A stretch of 64,000 nucleotides of DNA, taken from Lepeophtheirus salmonis. Lineage: Eukaryota > Arthropoda > Copepoda > Siphonostomatoida > Caligidae. Below, one piece after another: positions 1 through 12,016 of the stretch. The position numbers were made by a program, and so were the translations under genes. The first letter of the stretch is position 1, and the number at the start of each line of letters is the position of its first letter. The notes beneath the pieces are model-generated. The model was not told the DNA's origin and did no database searches. It was given only the letters and a program-made list of their open reading frames with translations. The stretch is from the NCBI RefSeq assembly GCF_016086655.4, contig NC_052143.2, positions 24,815,886-24,879,885 of the forward strand, read 5' to 3'.

Positions 1-3000
1 TTGATTAGAGAGAGAGAGAGAGCGAGAAAATCGATATGTTATGTATGTATATAAAACGATTGCACATACTCAAATGATGTTATAAATTGTTGAATAAAAA
101 AATATCTTATTCTAACTTGGCAAGAGACCTTTAGGAAGTAAATACATAAACAAACTATTTCAAAAAAGAGAATCTGCAAATAAATAAAATATACACAATA
201 TTTACATATTTTAAATATCAAAAGATACAAATAGACTCAATAAAATAAAAACAAATATGTATATTGATTTTCTGTTACAAGCAAGAGGCCGCAGAATTCA
301 TTATTTGCGTCTATTAGCATTAGTAGTATTAGTGGGTAATTGGTGCAATCTCCTTTTTAATTAACAATTTTTATATTTATTTTAGACCTCTGCATTTATA
401 TGTGTTCTTTTTATTTCTGTTATATTTTCGTTGTATGTATATATGGATATCATAACCATAACAGTTTCATTTCATTACGTCGTTTTCTTTCTCTTTTTAT
501 AGATATGTATACATAATATATATTTGTATTTATAAATCTTTGGTAATAGTTGTATCTGCCTTAACCAATAAAGAAATGGAATATGGTTTATTTATTCATT
601 TAATATCCCTTCTAGCTTTTTCTCTCTCTCCACACACATATGCGCATGAAGTAGCTAAGTAAATATGTTTTTGGGCTGGGGCAGATAGTGGTGAAGAGGA
701 AATTAGGTTAGCAATAAAAACGAACAAACTACTACTCTGCATACATATGTCTATGATGAAAAACCCTTCAATCAAACTCTAGTTATCTAAAGAGAGGAAG
801 AGAAACGATGAGATGAGAAAAGACAAGGATTCTTCTTTGCTTTCCCTCCTTACAAAAATTTATTACATATGTTCACATCAACTTTAACAATCCTTTTGGC
901 AAGATGTCAAAAATAAGGAGGAGGAGAAGAGATGAAGAATACAAAAAAAATACTAAATAGAACGAAAAGGAACACTTGGATGATGGTGTCATGGTAGGAT
1001 CATCAAATGTGACAAACTTCTGTCTTTAATTATGTCTCATTTCTTGGATCAAGGGCTTATTTGAACGCGTTAAAAAAGTTGTTTCCCTAAATATAACCTT
1101 GCTTTTTATAGTCATATAATAAGCTTCTTTTTTTTTTTTTTTGCTCACATATTTAGTTGAGAGTTGTTCTTCTTATTTAGAAGTAATAAAACCCCGTATA
1201 AATTCCCTGTTTATGTTTATAAAATCTAATAACTGTAATTTAATTATGATACACTTTAGATAAATGAAACATTTTTATACTATTCTTTTAAAAATGGTAC
1301 TAGAAATAACAAAATTCATAATTTATTCAATATAAAGCCTTTTGGTCCTTATAAGAACCTTTGATTGGCCATGAACTAAGGAACATGCATATACCCAATT
1401 TCAAGTTTTATATATTTCGTTCGGTTATTTGTTCCGTAAGGACGCTCAAATTAGGTTTACGTTTAGAGCTTGAACTGGTCTCAATATACAGAAATATATT
1501 GTAATCAAGGTGGTTGAGGTCAAAATAGGGTTGAAGCTAAAAGTGCCTTTGCTAAGAAGAAATATTTTGATCTGGATTATTTTAGCAGTATGTGGAGGGA
1601 CAGGATTTTGTCCCGGCACAAAACGTCGTTATAGTCGATGTACAATTAAACAGGATACGTTTCATTCCTTACAAATCTTCCACGTTTTGGCATTGCCGTA
1701 TATCATGTCTGTGAATTTCGTTTCGGCATCTCAAAAATGTATAGAGATATATAAATACTTTATAAAGACGCAGAATATAAACAGTTGAATAATTATTATA
1801 TACCAAAACTTTTGGATTGTGAAAATCATAATTAAATTCACATCCGGTGAATACTTACGATAGAAAAACAAAAATTTATTTGAGAGGCCCTTCTTACAGT
1901 GAGTATATGTCTTATATGTGAGTATTCTAATGCCTTCCACTTTCTCTCCAAATTTATGATTGCGACAGATATTTTTCCCCCAATAAATTATATTTATTTT
2001 GCAATTTTTATTGCAATAGTTTAATATATGCAAAATATTTATTTTGCTTTTTGACAACTTTTTTGCGGATTTCATTTATTTATGAATAAAGCAACAGTTT
2101 CTCTTTTTTTTTCTTTATAAAAAAATGTAAATGACCTCATTTCCTAATCCATCATTTTTTCTTAAATTGTCTTTGTTTTTCTGATTATTTACTTAGACAT
2201 GCATATAACTGCTTGGTATTTGAATACATTAATTACATACACATGGTTTCAGTTACCTTAAATATATTTCCCACCTACGTCGCCTCCCCCCTACCTCCCC
2301 TCATCTGCTATGGATCTCCTCCACGATAAGCAGTAACAAAAAGGAAAAGACAAACGATTAAGAAAACAAATATTTGTGGTTGGGATAATAAATTTTCAAC
2401 GTACAATTTATTACTTTCCATAATCTTAAAATTAAGAGAGGATTATTTGCTATTTATTTGTGTGTAGTTATATCTTTATGGCTTTACTTTGATAAACATA
2501 CCATTTATATGTCACGATTTATCTTTCCTACAAAAAAAAAAAGCTACAAAATCAGTTCGTGGTAGCTAATTCTTCTTCCAAACTGTGGGGATTTTCTTTA
2601 ATAATAGTGGGGAATTATTATAAACAGCTTAACATGCGCTAATTTCAAGTCAACCAACAAACTTTCAAAGCACTATTAAAGAATACAAACAAATTGTCTG
2701 CTGAAGGCAATAAAAACTGCCTTGGGCAAAGTTGGGTCCATTCAAAGCAATTTTGGTGTTGTTCACATCATTTAAATTTTTATAATAATATAATTTTTGG
2801 GTCAAGTGGGCATTTTTAGACCTCTTATAGCGTCTGAAATATCGCCATATGAGTCAAAAATTGTACTTTCTATGATTTTTGGTTTATCAGCTTAAAATAT
2901 TGTGCACCTTGATTTGCTCTAAGGGTCCAAAGGTTTGCGGTTTGCATTATTTTATATAAGGCAACATGCCTCCTTCTTGTTCGAAAACTATAACTTCGAC

Positions 3001-4017
3001 TAGGGTTAAGTTTTGCTATATGTATGTTAAGTTTAATGCAATAAGGAAATTACAAATTTTTATCGAAGTGGCTTACCTTATTGCCAATTGGTAATTTTAA
3101 TATTATTTACAGCTTTATTAATTATTAACGGAATAGAAAGTTAAAAATACTTTCATTTATCTATAATGTATTGGTTTTTTATTTGCACAAACTGAATTTC
3201 CATATTTAAGGTTGTTAGTGGGATAATGCCGGAATTTATTTTCATAAACTCAATTCAAAAATATGTCCATATCTTATATATCAAGAAAACAGTTCAAAGA
3301 GGAGTATATAGATGGAAAATGAGCAAAAAAAATAAAAATAATTAAACATACATATATAATTTTAAAAAACAAGATCCTTGCTAATTTCATTCTAACACAA
3401 ACACATGTATGAACAAAAAAAAAACTCCAAACATGTAAATTAAAATGTTGGAAAATTAAAATCAGATTAAAGGAAAATAAATCTATTAAGAAATCGTTAG
3501 GAAAGTAAAAGCTCTTTTAAGCTTGGTATTTATTTTTTTTTAAAATACATCAACTATTCAAGTTACTTATTACTTTTTACCATTCTCCCCCCTCCTTTTC
3601 CCTTCTCTTCTCTCTATATTCATGTGTTGCAAATTGATTTGTTATTAAATGATTTATGACTTTTCATTCTTATTAAAAACATTCTGCAAATATGTGAATA
3701 AGCTTATGTAGATTTAAGATGGATTTTGCCCAATTATCTTCCTTCGATGATGTAAATACAGGTTTGGAACTTTTGATTTCCAGGGCAGTACCACGACCTC
3801 CATAACACACAGATAGCTGGCCCTACACACCGTCTCCTACATGTGTGGAGACATGGGATCCTCACAATTACCGAAAACTTACTCTCCATGACCTTTGGGA
3901 CAAGTTGAATCCTTGTGAAAATCCATCTGTTGTTCTCTTCATTAATTTACTATTCTTAGGATAGGATTCTGATTTTAAAACCTCTGTCTTCAGCGATGTC
4001 AACAACTCTTGAATTAT
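1..4017. other. AT-rich flank, no gene recognised
   Basis: The window opens with a short GA dinucleotide run (about 9-22), followed by AT-rich DNA with homopolymer A and T runs. The two longest open frames, about 1510-1788 on + and 1731-2075 on -, have no recognisable domain. The first has a hydrophobic stretch but no upstream ATG. I see no splice-supported coding. The missing first exon of the channel gene could lie here, but no signal-peptide exon with a good donor stood out. Confidence 0.6.
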
Positions 4018-4445
4018 GTGAAGGGTAACAGCAACCGTGTGATTTTTTTCTCTGACGAAAAGACCTTTCCCATTGACCCCGTCTACTACAAGCAAATGAT
4101 TGGTTGGTATGCTTCACCAAGGCTGACCACAGCATCAGGACAGTTACCAAGACCAAACATCCGGCCTCTGTGATGATGTTGAGGGTTGTGGCATCAACCA
4201 GAGAAAAAAATCATCCATTTTGGTTCCCTGTTGGATACCAGTTACCTGCAGCCGACTAATTGATGGTGTTGAAGGAAAATGTGGTTCCATAGATTACCAA
4301 TACCGCGAAGAAGTCCAACAAGGTCAATTAGTATTTCAGTAGGACAGGGCTACGACCCATACTGCTAACATTGTACAAAAGTGGATAAGTTGCAGCATGA
4401 ACTTCTGGCACAAGAACCTCAGACCCCACAGCCACAAAGATAAAT
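4018..4445 (+). pseudogene. mariner transposase relic (central part)
   Basis: Read on the + strand across several frameshifts and stops, this DNA gives a run of mariner (DD34D) transposase motifs in the right order. First comes FFSDEKTFPIDPVY with the DEK catalytic aspartate (about 4045-4085), then KTKHPASVMM after a frameshift. STREKNHPFWFPVGYQLPAAD and the block before a degraded QQDGAPAHT (read as DRATTHTANIVQKWI, about 4340-4400) follow, then NFWHKNLRP. The helix-turn-helix region and the terminal SPDLN segment are missing or unreadable, so it is a truncated relic. Open frames on the opposite strand at 3868-4540 have no homology of their own and are antisense shadows. Family membership is well supported; exact ends are not. 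Confidence 0.85.
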
Positions 4446-6553
4446 TGTCGGATATGACAAATATTGGATTTTTTTTTTTCATAGAGGTGGCGATGAAAAC
4501 AATGAGAAAGCCTCACATTTAAACTCTTCCTATTTTTCATACTAATTCTATTTCCTTCCGATTTACATGTACGTATTCAGTGTACACACCTATTTATAAC
4601 TAATTATTACGTCTATTAGTAATTCAATAGATATACTTGATATTATTATTTGCAAGGTATATCTGTTATTTTCATCAGGGATGAAACGTTGTACATGCAT
4701 TGGATTTTCAAGACTAATAACCAATACTTAAAACCAGTCTTCACCTCTAGCAAAGGCGAAAATATTGACATTAAAACTTTAAACCATAGATACAAAGGCA
4801 GATAATATGGTATGATAAAACTAAAACAAAAATATTTTACTCACAAGGGGGATGACAGTCTGTAGCTTGGGTACCCAAACTAAATTAATTAAACGGAATT
4901 CCTTCTGAATTAAATTAATTTTGACAGCGCTCTCTATGTGAGTAACATACATATATTACATACTATTATCATTAGGAAGGTGTATTATTTTGCTGCAATA
5001 CGGCATCCATCTCTGTTTTACATACTAATTATAAGTGGAGAAACTGTGCTCCATTAAACACGTTTGACTTCACATGGAAACCACTAAAACTTCAAAGGAA
5101 CGGGTCGGATGAGGGCCTGGGAAAATTCAAATCCTCATTGAATGCTTAATAAATTCATTATATCTCGTTTAAAGGTTCATCTGATGTCTTGATTTGCAAC
5201 TTGCTGCACATGAGAGAGTCCTTTGACCCTTCAACAATAGAATTTTCTTTATTATGTCATCCTTTGTCAATTCTTCATATTTCATTAAACCTTCAAAATT
5301 AAAGATTTTTTATTGTTGAAAAAGCAGGATATTTGTGTTATATTTAATATCCTCACTCACTGTGAGACACAACATAGATAATTTGAAAAGTTGCCGACTC
5401 TATTTGAACTAATGCAGATCTATCTAAATATAGGTATATGTAACTAGGTATGAGAAAACTATTGTATTTCTGCGAGTGTGAAAAGACCTAAAAAGTTTTG
5501 AAATATCAAATAGATCATTTTATTTGTGAAGATACATATGTTTATTCATGGGCATATGAATTTCTGAAATATACAATGTATCCAGGCATCTATGTATGCA
5601 ATATTATGTACAAATAAATATTATGAAAAAGTAGATTATAATAGTTTTCATACAATTTTTTTAATAAAAAATTACATTTCATAATATTAACACATTAGAA
5701 AATGTAAAATATTTCAATAATAATACTTAGTGCCTCCTGTTTCTTTTCATGAATAGGGCAATTCAAATTTAAATGCATATATCACCATTTTATGCATAGA
5801 TGTAGATTGTGCGATATGTAGGCTCATCGTTATTTATGACTTAATAATATTAATTTAGAGTTTTAGTGAATTCAATTTAGCATTAGGAAGAAACTATCAA
5901 TCCCTGAACTTAGTATTCTACTGTATAGGACAGGTTTTAGCGTGAGTTGAGCATAAGGTAAAGATAAATGGGTAGGATCCTTTATTTCTTTCGATTTAAA
6001 AAAAAAAATAACTTTTGAACTTAATTTTACAAAATAAAATTTAAATTAAATATTTTGTAAAATTACCCTTATTTTTAAGAACAAAAATATTATCAAGCGA
6101 CCTTTATTGTGAAATTTTTAATAAGTGAATGAGGTTCTTTCTAAAAAAAAATCTCTTCTTTGTGTATAAGTATAATATTTTAATTTTACAAAATTTAAAA
6201 AAATAATAGTATAAGGGTTAATTATCCTAAATTAATAAATTATTTTAACAATTTGTTATATGACATAAAAGTTATGTCCTTTTTGAAAGAATTAAATCAA
6301 TAATTGTGTTCTTTGTGTAAAATCATATTTGGTAAACTCCCTTTCCTAAACATTTAAAGTAAGGATGGATATTTTACAAAGCCATTTGAGTTTAAGAATA
6401 AATATTCATATAATGTTGAACTAAATGGCAACCCTCAAGGTATTACAAAGGTAGATCATTTATCAAATATTACTAAAATTTTGTGTTTTCCTGGTTTATT
6501 TCATCATTGTGCTTTAATCAATGTGTTGTGTACGAGTCTGTAATTAATTCACA
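4446..6553. other. AT-rich spacer, nothing recognised
   Basis: No open frame of note, no recognisable protein fragment and no clear repeat structure. Short A and T runs are scattered throughout. Confidence 0.5.
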
Positions 6554-7227
6554 ATGGCCACGAGGCTGACCCGACAGAAGGTCCTTCTGAAATTTATCAA
6601 TTCTTGTACGCACGTTTCAACCACTTATACTAACGAGAAGATCTTCCCCTTAGAGCTGGCTTACAACAGCCACAACAACCGAGTGCTGGGTCAGAGTATC
6701 AAGGAAATTTCCTTGAACGAGAGCAGCTTGTTGAGAAACAAAAAAAAAAAGGCTTCGTTAATGGCCTTTGCAGTTTTACCTCGTGCTGGATGAAGACGCC
6801 CTTGATCTTCATTCCTAAGGGTATGAAGATCAATCAACAGGTCTATCTAGACATGTTATTGTCCCAAGTACTCCCCTTGATCAAGAAACAGAACTGGGAA
6901 TGGTTTTATTGCTTCCGGCAGAACGGGGAACTTTCAAATACTGTAAAGTCTGTCCAAGAGTGGTGCGAATCCAGTTTGGAGCCCTTTTGGAGCAAGAATT
7001 TGTGTTCTTCTTCTTCCCTAGAATTCAACGTAATGTACTTCTCCATATAGTCCATCCTGGAGAGGAAGGTTAGTGTGACTTCCTACCGCAGTGTCGACGA
7101 CTTTAAAACCGTCATGGTGTCTGCATAGGATAACATATCGAAGAAGACTATCCTTACAGCTTTTAAAGTAGCTACGAATTGTCTGTAAGCTGTAGTTGCC
7201 ACAAATAGTGGCGTCCCTCTGGAATAA
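6554..7227 (+). pseudogene. mariner transposase relic with several frameshifts
   Basis: This is the best preserved mariner relic of the left flank. One frame gives RLTRQKVLLKFINSCTHV, then YTNEKIF, where the usual DEK reads NEK. A second gives MKTPLIFIPKGMKINQQVYL, the PLIKKQ region and a degraded QQDGAPxHT box read as CFRQNGELSNTVKSVQEW. A third gives the SSPEFNVMDF-type third catalytic segment (about 7010-7035) and the C-terminal tail with ISKKTI and ATNSGVPLE, ending at a TAA at 7225-7227. The amino-terminal helix-turn-helix half is absent. At least three frame changes and several stops rule out function. The minus-strand frame at 7018-7353 is a shadow. Confidence 0.87.
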
Positions 7228-7321
7228 ACTGACATTAATTTTATAGGAAGTTAATTGAAACAGTGTAGATGGATGTTGAGATATAAATATTCGTGTACTT
7301 TCTTGGCTGTTGAGTTGCCCT

Positions 7322-7334
7322 GTCACCCTGTATA
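7322..7334. repeat. probable 3' terminal inverted repeat of the mariner relic
   Basis: The sequence CACCCTGTA about 100 bp beyond the transposase stop is the reverse complement of TACAGGGTG. The same motif occurs at 51171-51179 next to another mariner relic. It ends in TA, the mariner target dinucleotide. The matching left end was not located. Confidence 0.5.
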
Positions 7335-10300
7335 TGCTTGAGGAAGAAAACAATTAGATTGTCTTCATGAAAATAGGATAATACAATTTATTACACAATT
7401 TTAATTTTATATATTTATGTAAAATCATCCAGAAAAACAAACGTTGTTTTTTTAAAGTCCTTTTTTAGAAAGGGTTCTTTTTGGATCATCAGAACAACTC
7501 GGTTTTTATTTGCTTGAATAAAATGGTAAAATAATTATTCATTTTTGGAAATATTTCATTATCAACAATGTATTTGCTTATAAAGAGACATAGACATATG
7601 TAGTTCAATGCTGATTTGATTTCAATTATAATTGGGGTACAAATCACTCGTGTTTCAGTGTGGATTTTTTTTATAAAATATACATTCAACCAAATAGATT
7701 TTCTGTAAATTATACTCTAATTAAATTTAAGAAACATTTTGGTGTGCTTCATGTATTTTGTAGGCAATAGATAGGGTTTTTTTTCTTTTTTTATAGTACG
7801 ACTATATTTCAATTTATTTTTATATCATTAATCACATATTATGTGAATATAAACTCAAACCCAAAACAGAACAAACACACACACACAAAAGGAAATAAGA
7901 CTCATATAAAAATATCTTTATACATCTATCAATAATTTGGACATAATTATCAGGTAATGGTGTTCTAGTGGATCTGAATTTGCATAAAATGATTTGAACT
8001 TGTATGTTTATTAAATAAATCTATTTTCGATTATATATAATATTTTAAAATTAAAAAAAAACAAAAACACACACACTATAAAAAAAATACCAGACCTTTG
8101 TTATTTCTTCACATTCAAATAAAAAATGTCTAGCCATTTCCCTTGACACTTTAATAAAGAAGCAATTTGTTATTGGTTAGTCTTCCCATACACACTACCC
8201 AGAGACAAAATATTGTTAAATAGTTGTGTTCTTGATAAGGTGTTTGTATAATAGATGACATGAGTAACAACCTACGTCATGCTTAGGAACATAAATATTT
8301 TAAGTCATACCCATTATGCACTTGGAGATTTTTAGATATTTCAAAACTGTTTCCTTTTGTGTTGAGCCTTATATTCATTTTGGAAATAGAACGCATAACT
8401 GCATAATTTTGTGTTCTAATTCTTAAGCCCTCTCTAAAATATCCCCCTTTCCCTCTCAAACAACACGTTACACAACTTATACTAATTAAAATAAAATAAT
8501 ATGGTTATATTTTGAGGAGTAGAAAAGAAGGGTATGCAGAGTGGTAGGATTTAAAATATAATACTTGAAGAAAAAACACACACAAAAAAGTTGATAACAA
8601 AAATGCACTCAACAAAATTCAACTTTGTTGTCCCTTTCTGTTTTTGTTTTCGCTATTATTGTTTTAGAAAATGAATGCAGAAAATACTTCTATAGGTATG
8701 CATGCATATATAAAATTAAATTAATTGAATATTTTATATTAACGACATGCCTACGAAAGCCATGTGTTTTTAACGATTCCTTTTCACAGCAATCTTTTTA
8801 ATTCTAAGCATGTTCTCGCGTACTAGATTTTTGGTAGTTGGTAATATGAACAGTTTTTTTTTTCATTCCAAAGCTCCTTTCATTATTCTTTAATGACTAA
8901 GATAATAACATGCACACAGATATTAATACTGAGGATTGGTTCGGGAGTTATAATTGGAAGTTTTTGTTAGACTCAGCGTAGAGCTGAAAATCTTCAAATT
9001 ATCTGGGTTATCAAGTTGATTTTTAGGATTTTGAATATTGAAAGTTTAAAGAGTTTAGAACCCTTAATTATGTATATACATATCTTATATGTAAGAAGAT
9101 TGTAGGCAGAGGGATTTTATACAAGTACTCGACTAATATGGATGGTTTGGAATCAATACTTATGTCATTATTTAGAAGTAAACAAGTAGGCAACCGATTC
9201 ATTGGTGGACTTTTTTTTCAACTAACTTGTTCTAGAAAATACTGAAATAAAATAACACAAAAGTTTAAGACTGGCAATTTTGGTCGTTCTATAATTTATC
9301 ATTATGTAAATATTCATTAAGAAAGAGATGAAAGAATATTCCAACACAACGTCATGGTATTCCTTTGTGCACTACTGAAATATCAAATATTTGTATTATT
9401 CGCAAATTATCTGCATTTTAAAAATATCTATAACTCAAAATTTTCGAAATTTTGATGCTACCATTTTTGGATATTTTATGCTGTGGTGGAAATTATCTAT
9501 TCTAAAAAAATAAAAAACAGAACGAGGAACTTTAATTTTGTGAATTAACTTAATTCAAGAAGTATTTAGTAGTTATATCTCATCCGAAAATTACAAATTT
9601 TAAATTAGAGTGGAATCTGCAAATGCATATTTATAAAGGAAGGTTTAAGCAATAGAAACTGCAAATGAATTTCTACGTCGAGCTTATTCTTATAAAATTG
9701 GTAAAAGAGGGCTCGATGTTGAAGTTTGCTCAAACATTTTTTTGAAAAGCGTTTCTCAAATTAAAAGAATATATATTTCTCAATTTTTTAAATGTATATT
9801 TAGTTTGATAGATGTTAATGCTAATTCTTGTCATAATAGCAGTAGCACATATTATAGTCGTTTATCCCATGACGAAATCAAAAGTATTAGCTATTTTTCT
9901 TTGAAAAATCTTGTTTAAAAAAAGTGGACGCTATACCTGGTACAATATTACATTATTTATCATTTTAGGGGAACACTATTAATAAGCTTTTGGTAGATTT
10001 TTTACTCATCCAAAGTAGTTATTTTTTATAAAATCCTTCATTTTGATTTGTATGTATTTTTTCTTAACATTATCAAATTAACAATTTCAAGAACCCTCTT
10101 CAATCTCAAAACATTGATCAATATGGCGTGATATTTTTTCATTTTTTATCAAAATAAACTTATTTGGACTCTTTCAAAATTAACTTTTCAAAACAAATAA
10201 TATAATAAAGAAGATGATAAAATACAGAAAGCAAAATATGAATTTTTCAAACATAAAAATTCAATACTACGTTTGTTAAAATATCTGATATCATTCAATG

Positions 10301-11229
10301 CAATAAGAATATCATAATGGATTATGTTAAGGGTGGATACGAGAGGGGGAAGGCTGCTATTACCCGTTCATTCATCAACAATTCATCATCCCCTTAAAAA
10401 CAATAATGATCGAACTACTAATTAAATAGTTTGTATATTTAAACATTTTTGTTGCAAAAAAATACATATGAAAATCTTTGCAATGGAGGAATGAGTAATG
10501 TATCTTCATTTATCTTGATGATAAATAAAAATAGTATCATCAATGATAGATATTGATGTGCGTGTATTTGAAAATATTTATACTCTATTCAACTGTTTTA
10601 AAATAAATTCTGAGGAGAGCTCGAGCATTCAAATGCTAGAACTATTAATTTTTTATCAATTGGGGTCAAGCACAAAAATATCAAAAAAATTGTCAACTTT
10701 TTTTAAACGTTATTTTAAAACTGTTTTTGAGCGATAAAAATAGTTGTTTAAAAGAGCATTTAATTTTCGTAATAATACAGTCAGTTTTTTTAATGGTTTT
10801 CCTTTAACTGATATTATTTGTAATATTTATTATTTTGCCATCAGTTTCTGTAGTATCCAAATTCAAAACTTGCTCAGGGAGGAAGCATTTGAAAAGTTTA
10901 AAGCTCATACAAAGGGGATAGTGGTGACAAGTGCTGCAATTTTCCTCCAATGGCATACTTTTTTAAATTTATCCTTGACATTATGCATGTTTTTTAAGCA
11001 GAAAAAGCACTTTAATAGTTTTGTTAGAGTGAATTTCTGCAATTTATAATATTAATATTGTTAGATCATAACCTCCTATAATACATCAAAATTTACAAAT
11101 AAACGTGATTTTTATGGAAGCAAGAAAAGATAACTCAAAACCAATTTGTGAAATGTTTAAACAATATATTGAGCTATATTTCTTAACTAATGTTCCTCAT
11201 TCACGAGCAATAAAAGTATCGACACGCTG
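7335..11229. other. AT-rich spacer, nothing recognised
   Basis: Only short, low-complexity open frames occur, for example 10543-10737 and 10744-11049 on +. They are rich in Phe, Ile, Asn and Lys and carry no domain I recognise. CA-rich microsatellite-like stretches lie near 7875 and 8070. Confidence 0.45.
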
Positions 11230-11580
11230 GCAGATTAGCAGCTCTTGATGATGAAGGGCGTGTTCGTTGTGTACCACGCTGTCATGACTGCAACTTGGAG
11301 CAATTCCAAATTTGGAGGAAGGATGCAGCAGACGTTATTCTCCGAGACTGCAAAAGTTATGTCTGGAGGAGGGCCACATGGAGGCAGGCCAGAAGTCAGC
11401 CATATTTTTGCTGCAGAAGTTTTAGGCCTTCTTGTCTGTAAACATCTTTCAACACCATACCCATACTAAATGGTCTTTCTCAAGTTGTAGACAGTCTGGA
11501 TGGAGATGGAAGCGTCTCTCTTTACTTCTCAGTACTGAAACAGGCGTGAAGGAGATCAAACAGTCGTTGCCTTTTTAGTT
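11230..11580 (-). pseudogene. mariner transposase relic (C-terminal part)
   Basis: Read on the minus strand from about 11460 downward, the DNA gives KNMADFWPASMWPPSSRH. This is the conserved mariner stretch FWxxxxWPPSSPD leading to the third catalytic aspartate, here changed to His. After a frame change it continues PPNLELLQVAVMTAWYTT and FIIKSC, the usual mariner tail (x-x-Leu-Lys-Ala-Ala-Val..Trp). Frame changes and stops are present. The plus-strand frame at 11245-11469 is an antisense shadow. The amino-terminal two thirds are not visible. Confidence 0.75.
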
Positions 11581-11984
11581 TTTTTCTCCAACATTTTTAA
11601 ATTTAAATGCATGAGATAAAAACAAAACTTATTTATTTTTGTTTCAGCTGTCGTTTGTTTAGGTAATGAAGTCTCGTACAAAAAAAGAATGATTATAAAA
11701 CCTTTATTAAATGCTATAGCATGTTTTGGGTCCCCACTTTGTACTTATAAATACGCAGATTCAAACAATGAAAATGCTCTGCTATGCATATGCCATTTGT
11801 GTGTTTTGCCATATAAAATAACTAATTCCATGGTTTTTATCATCCGGCCTTTCATTTCAAAATATATTTATCCTGTAATGTTGTAAATTATACAAAATTG
11901 TCTATTATTTGTGTACTTCACATGTAATAAATAATAAATTGGATGTCAAATATTTCATAATCCTTTCAAAAATGATTAAATTTC

Positions 11985-12016
11985 AATTCCCATAAAACTT
12001 TTGTTTTATGGGAATT
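11985..12016. repeat. perfect inverted repeat (hairpin)
   Basis: AATTCCCATAAAAC is followed by a TTTT loop and then GTTTTATGGGAATT: 14 paired bases with no mismatch. It has no GC-rich stem and U-run of the bacterial terminator type and is not next to a gene. It is probably part of a small palindromic repeat. Confidence 0.8.

Noticed and set aside
1510..1788. Hydrophobic open frame as the missing signal-peptide exon of GluCl
   Set aside because: It has no ATG before the hydrophobic stretch, no suitable phase-2 donor, and a distance of 14 kb with no supporting signal.
10543..11049. Adjacent plus-strand ORFs as a coding gene
   Set aside because: The composition is that of AT-rich noncoding DNA (Phe, Ile, Asn, Lys), with no recognisable domain, splice sites or conserved motif.
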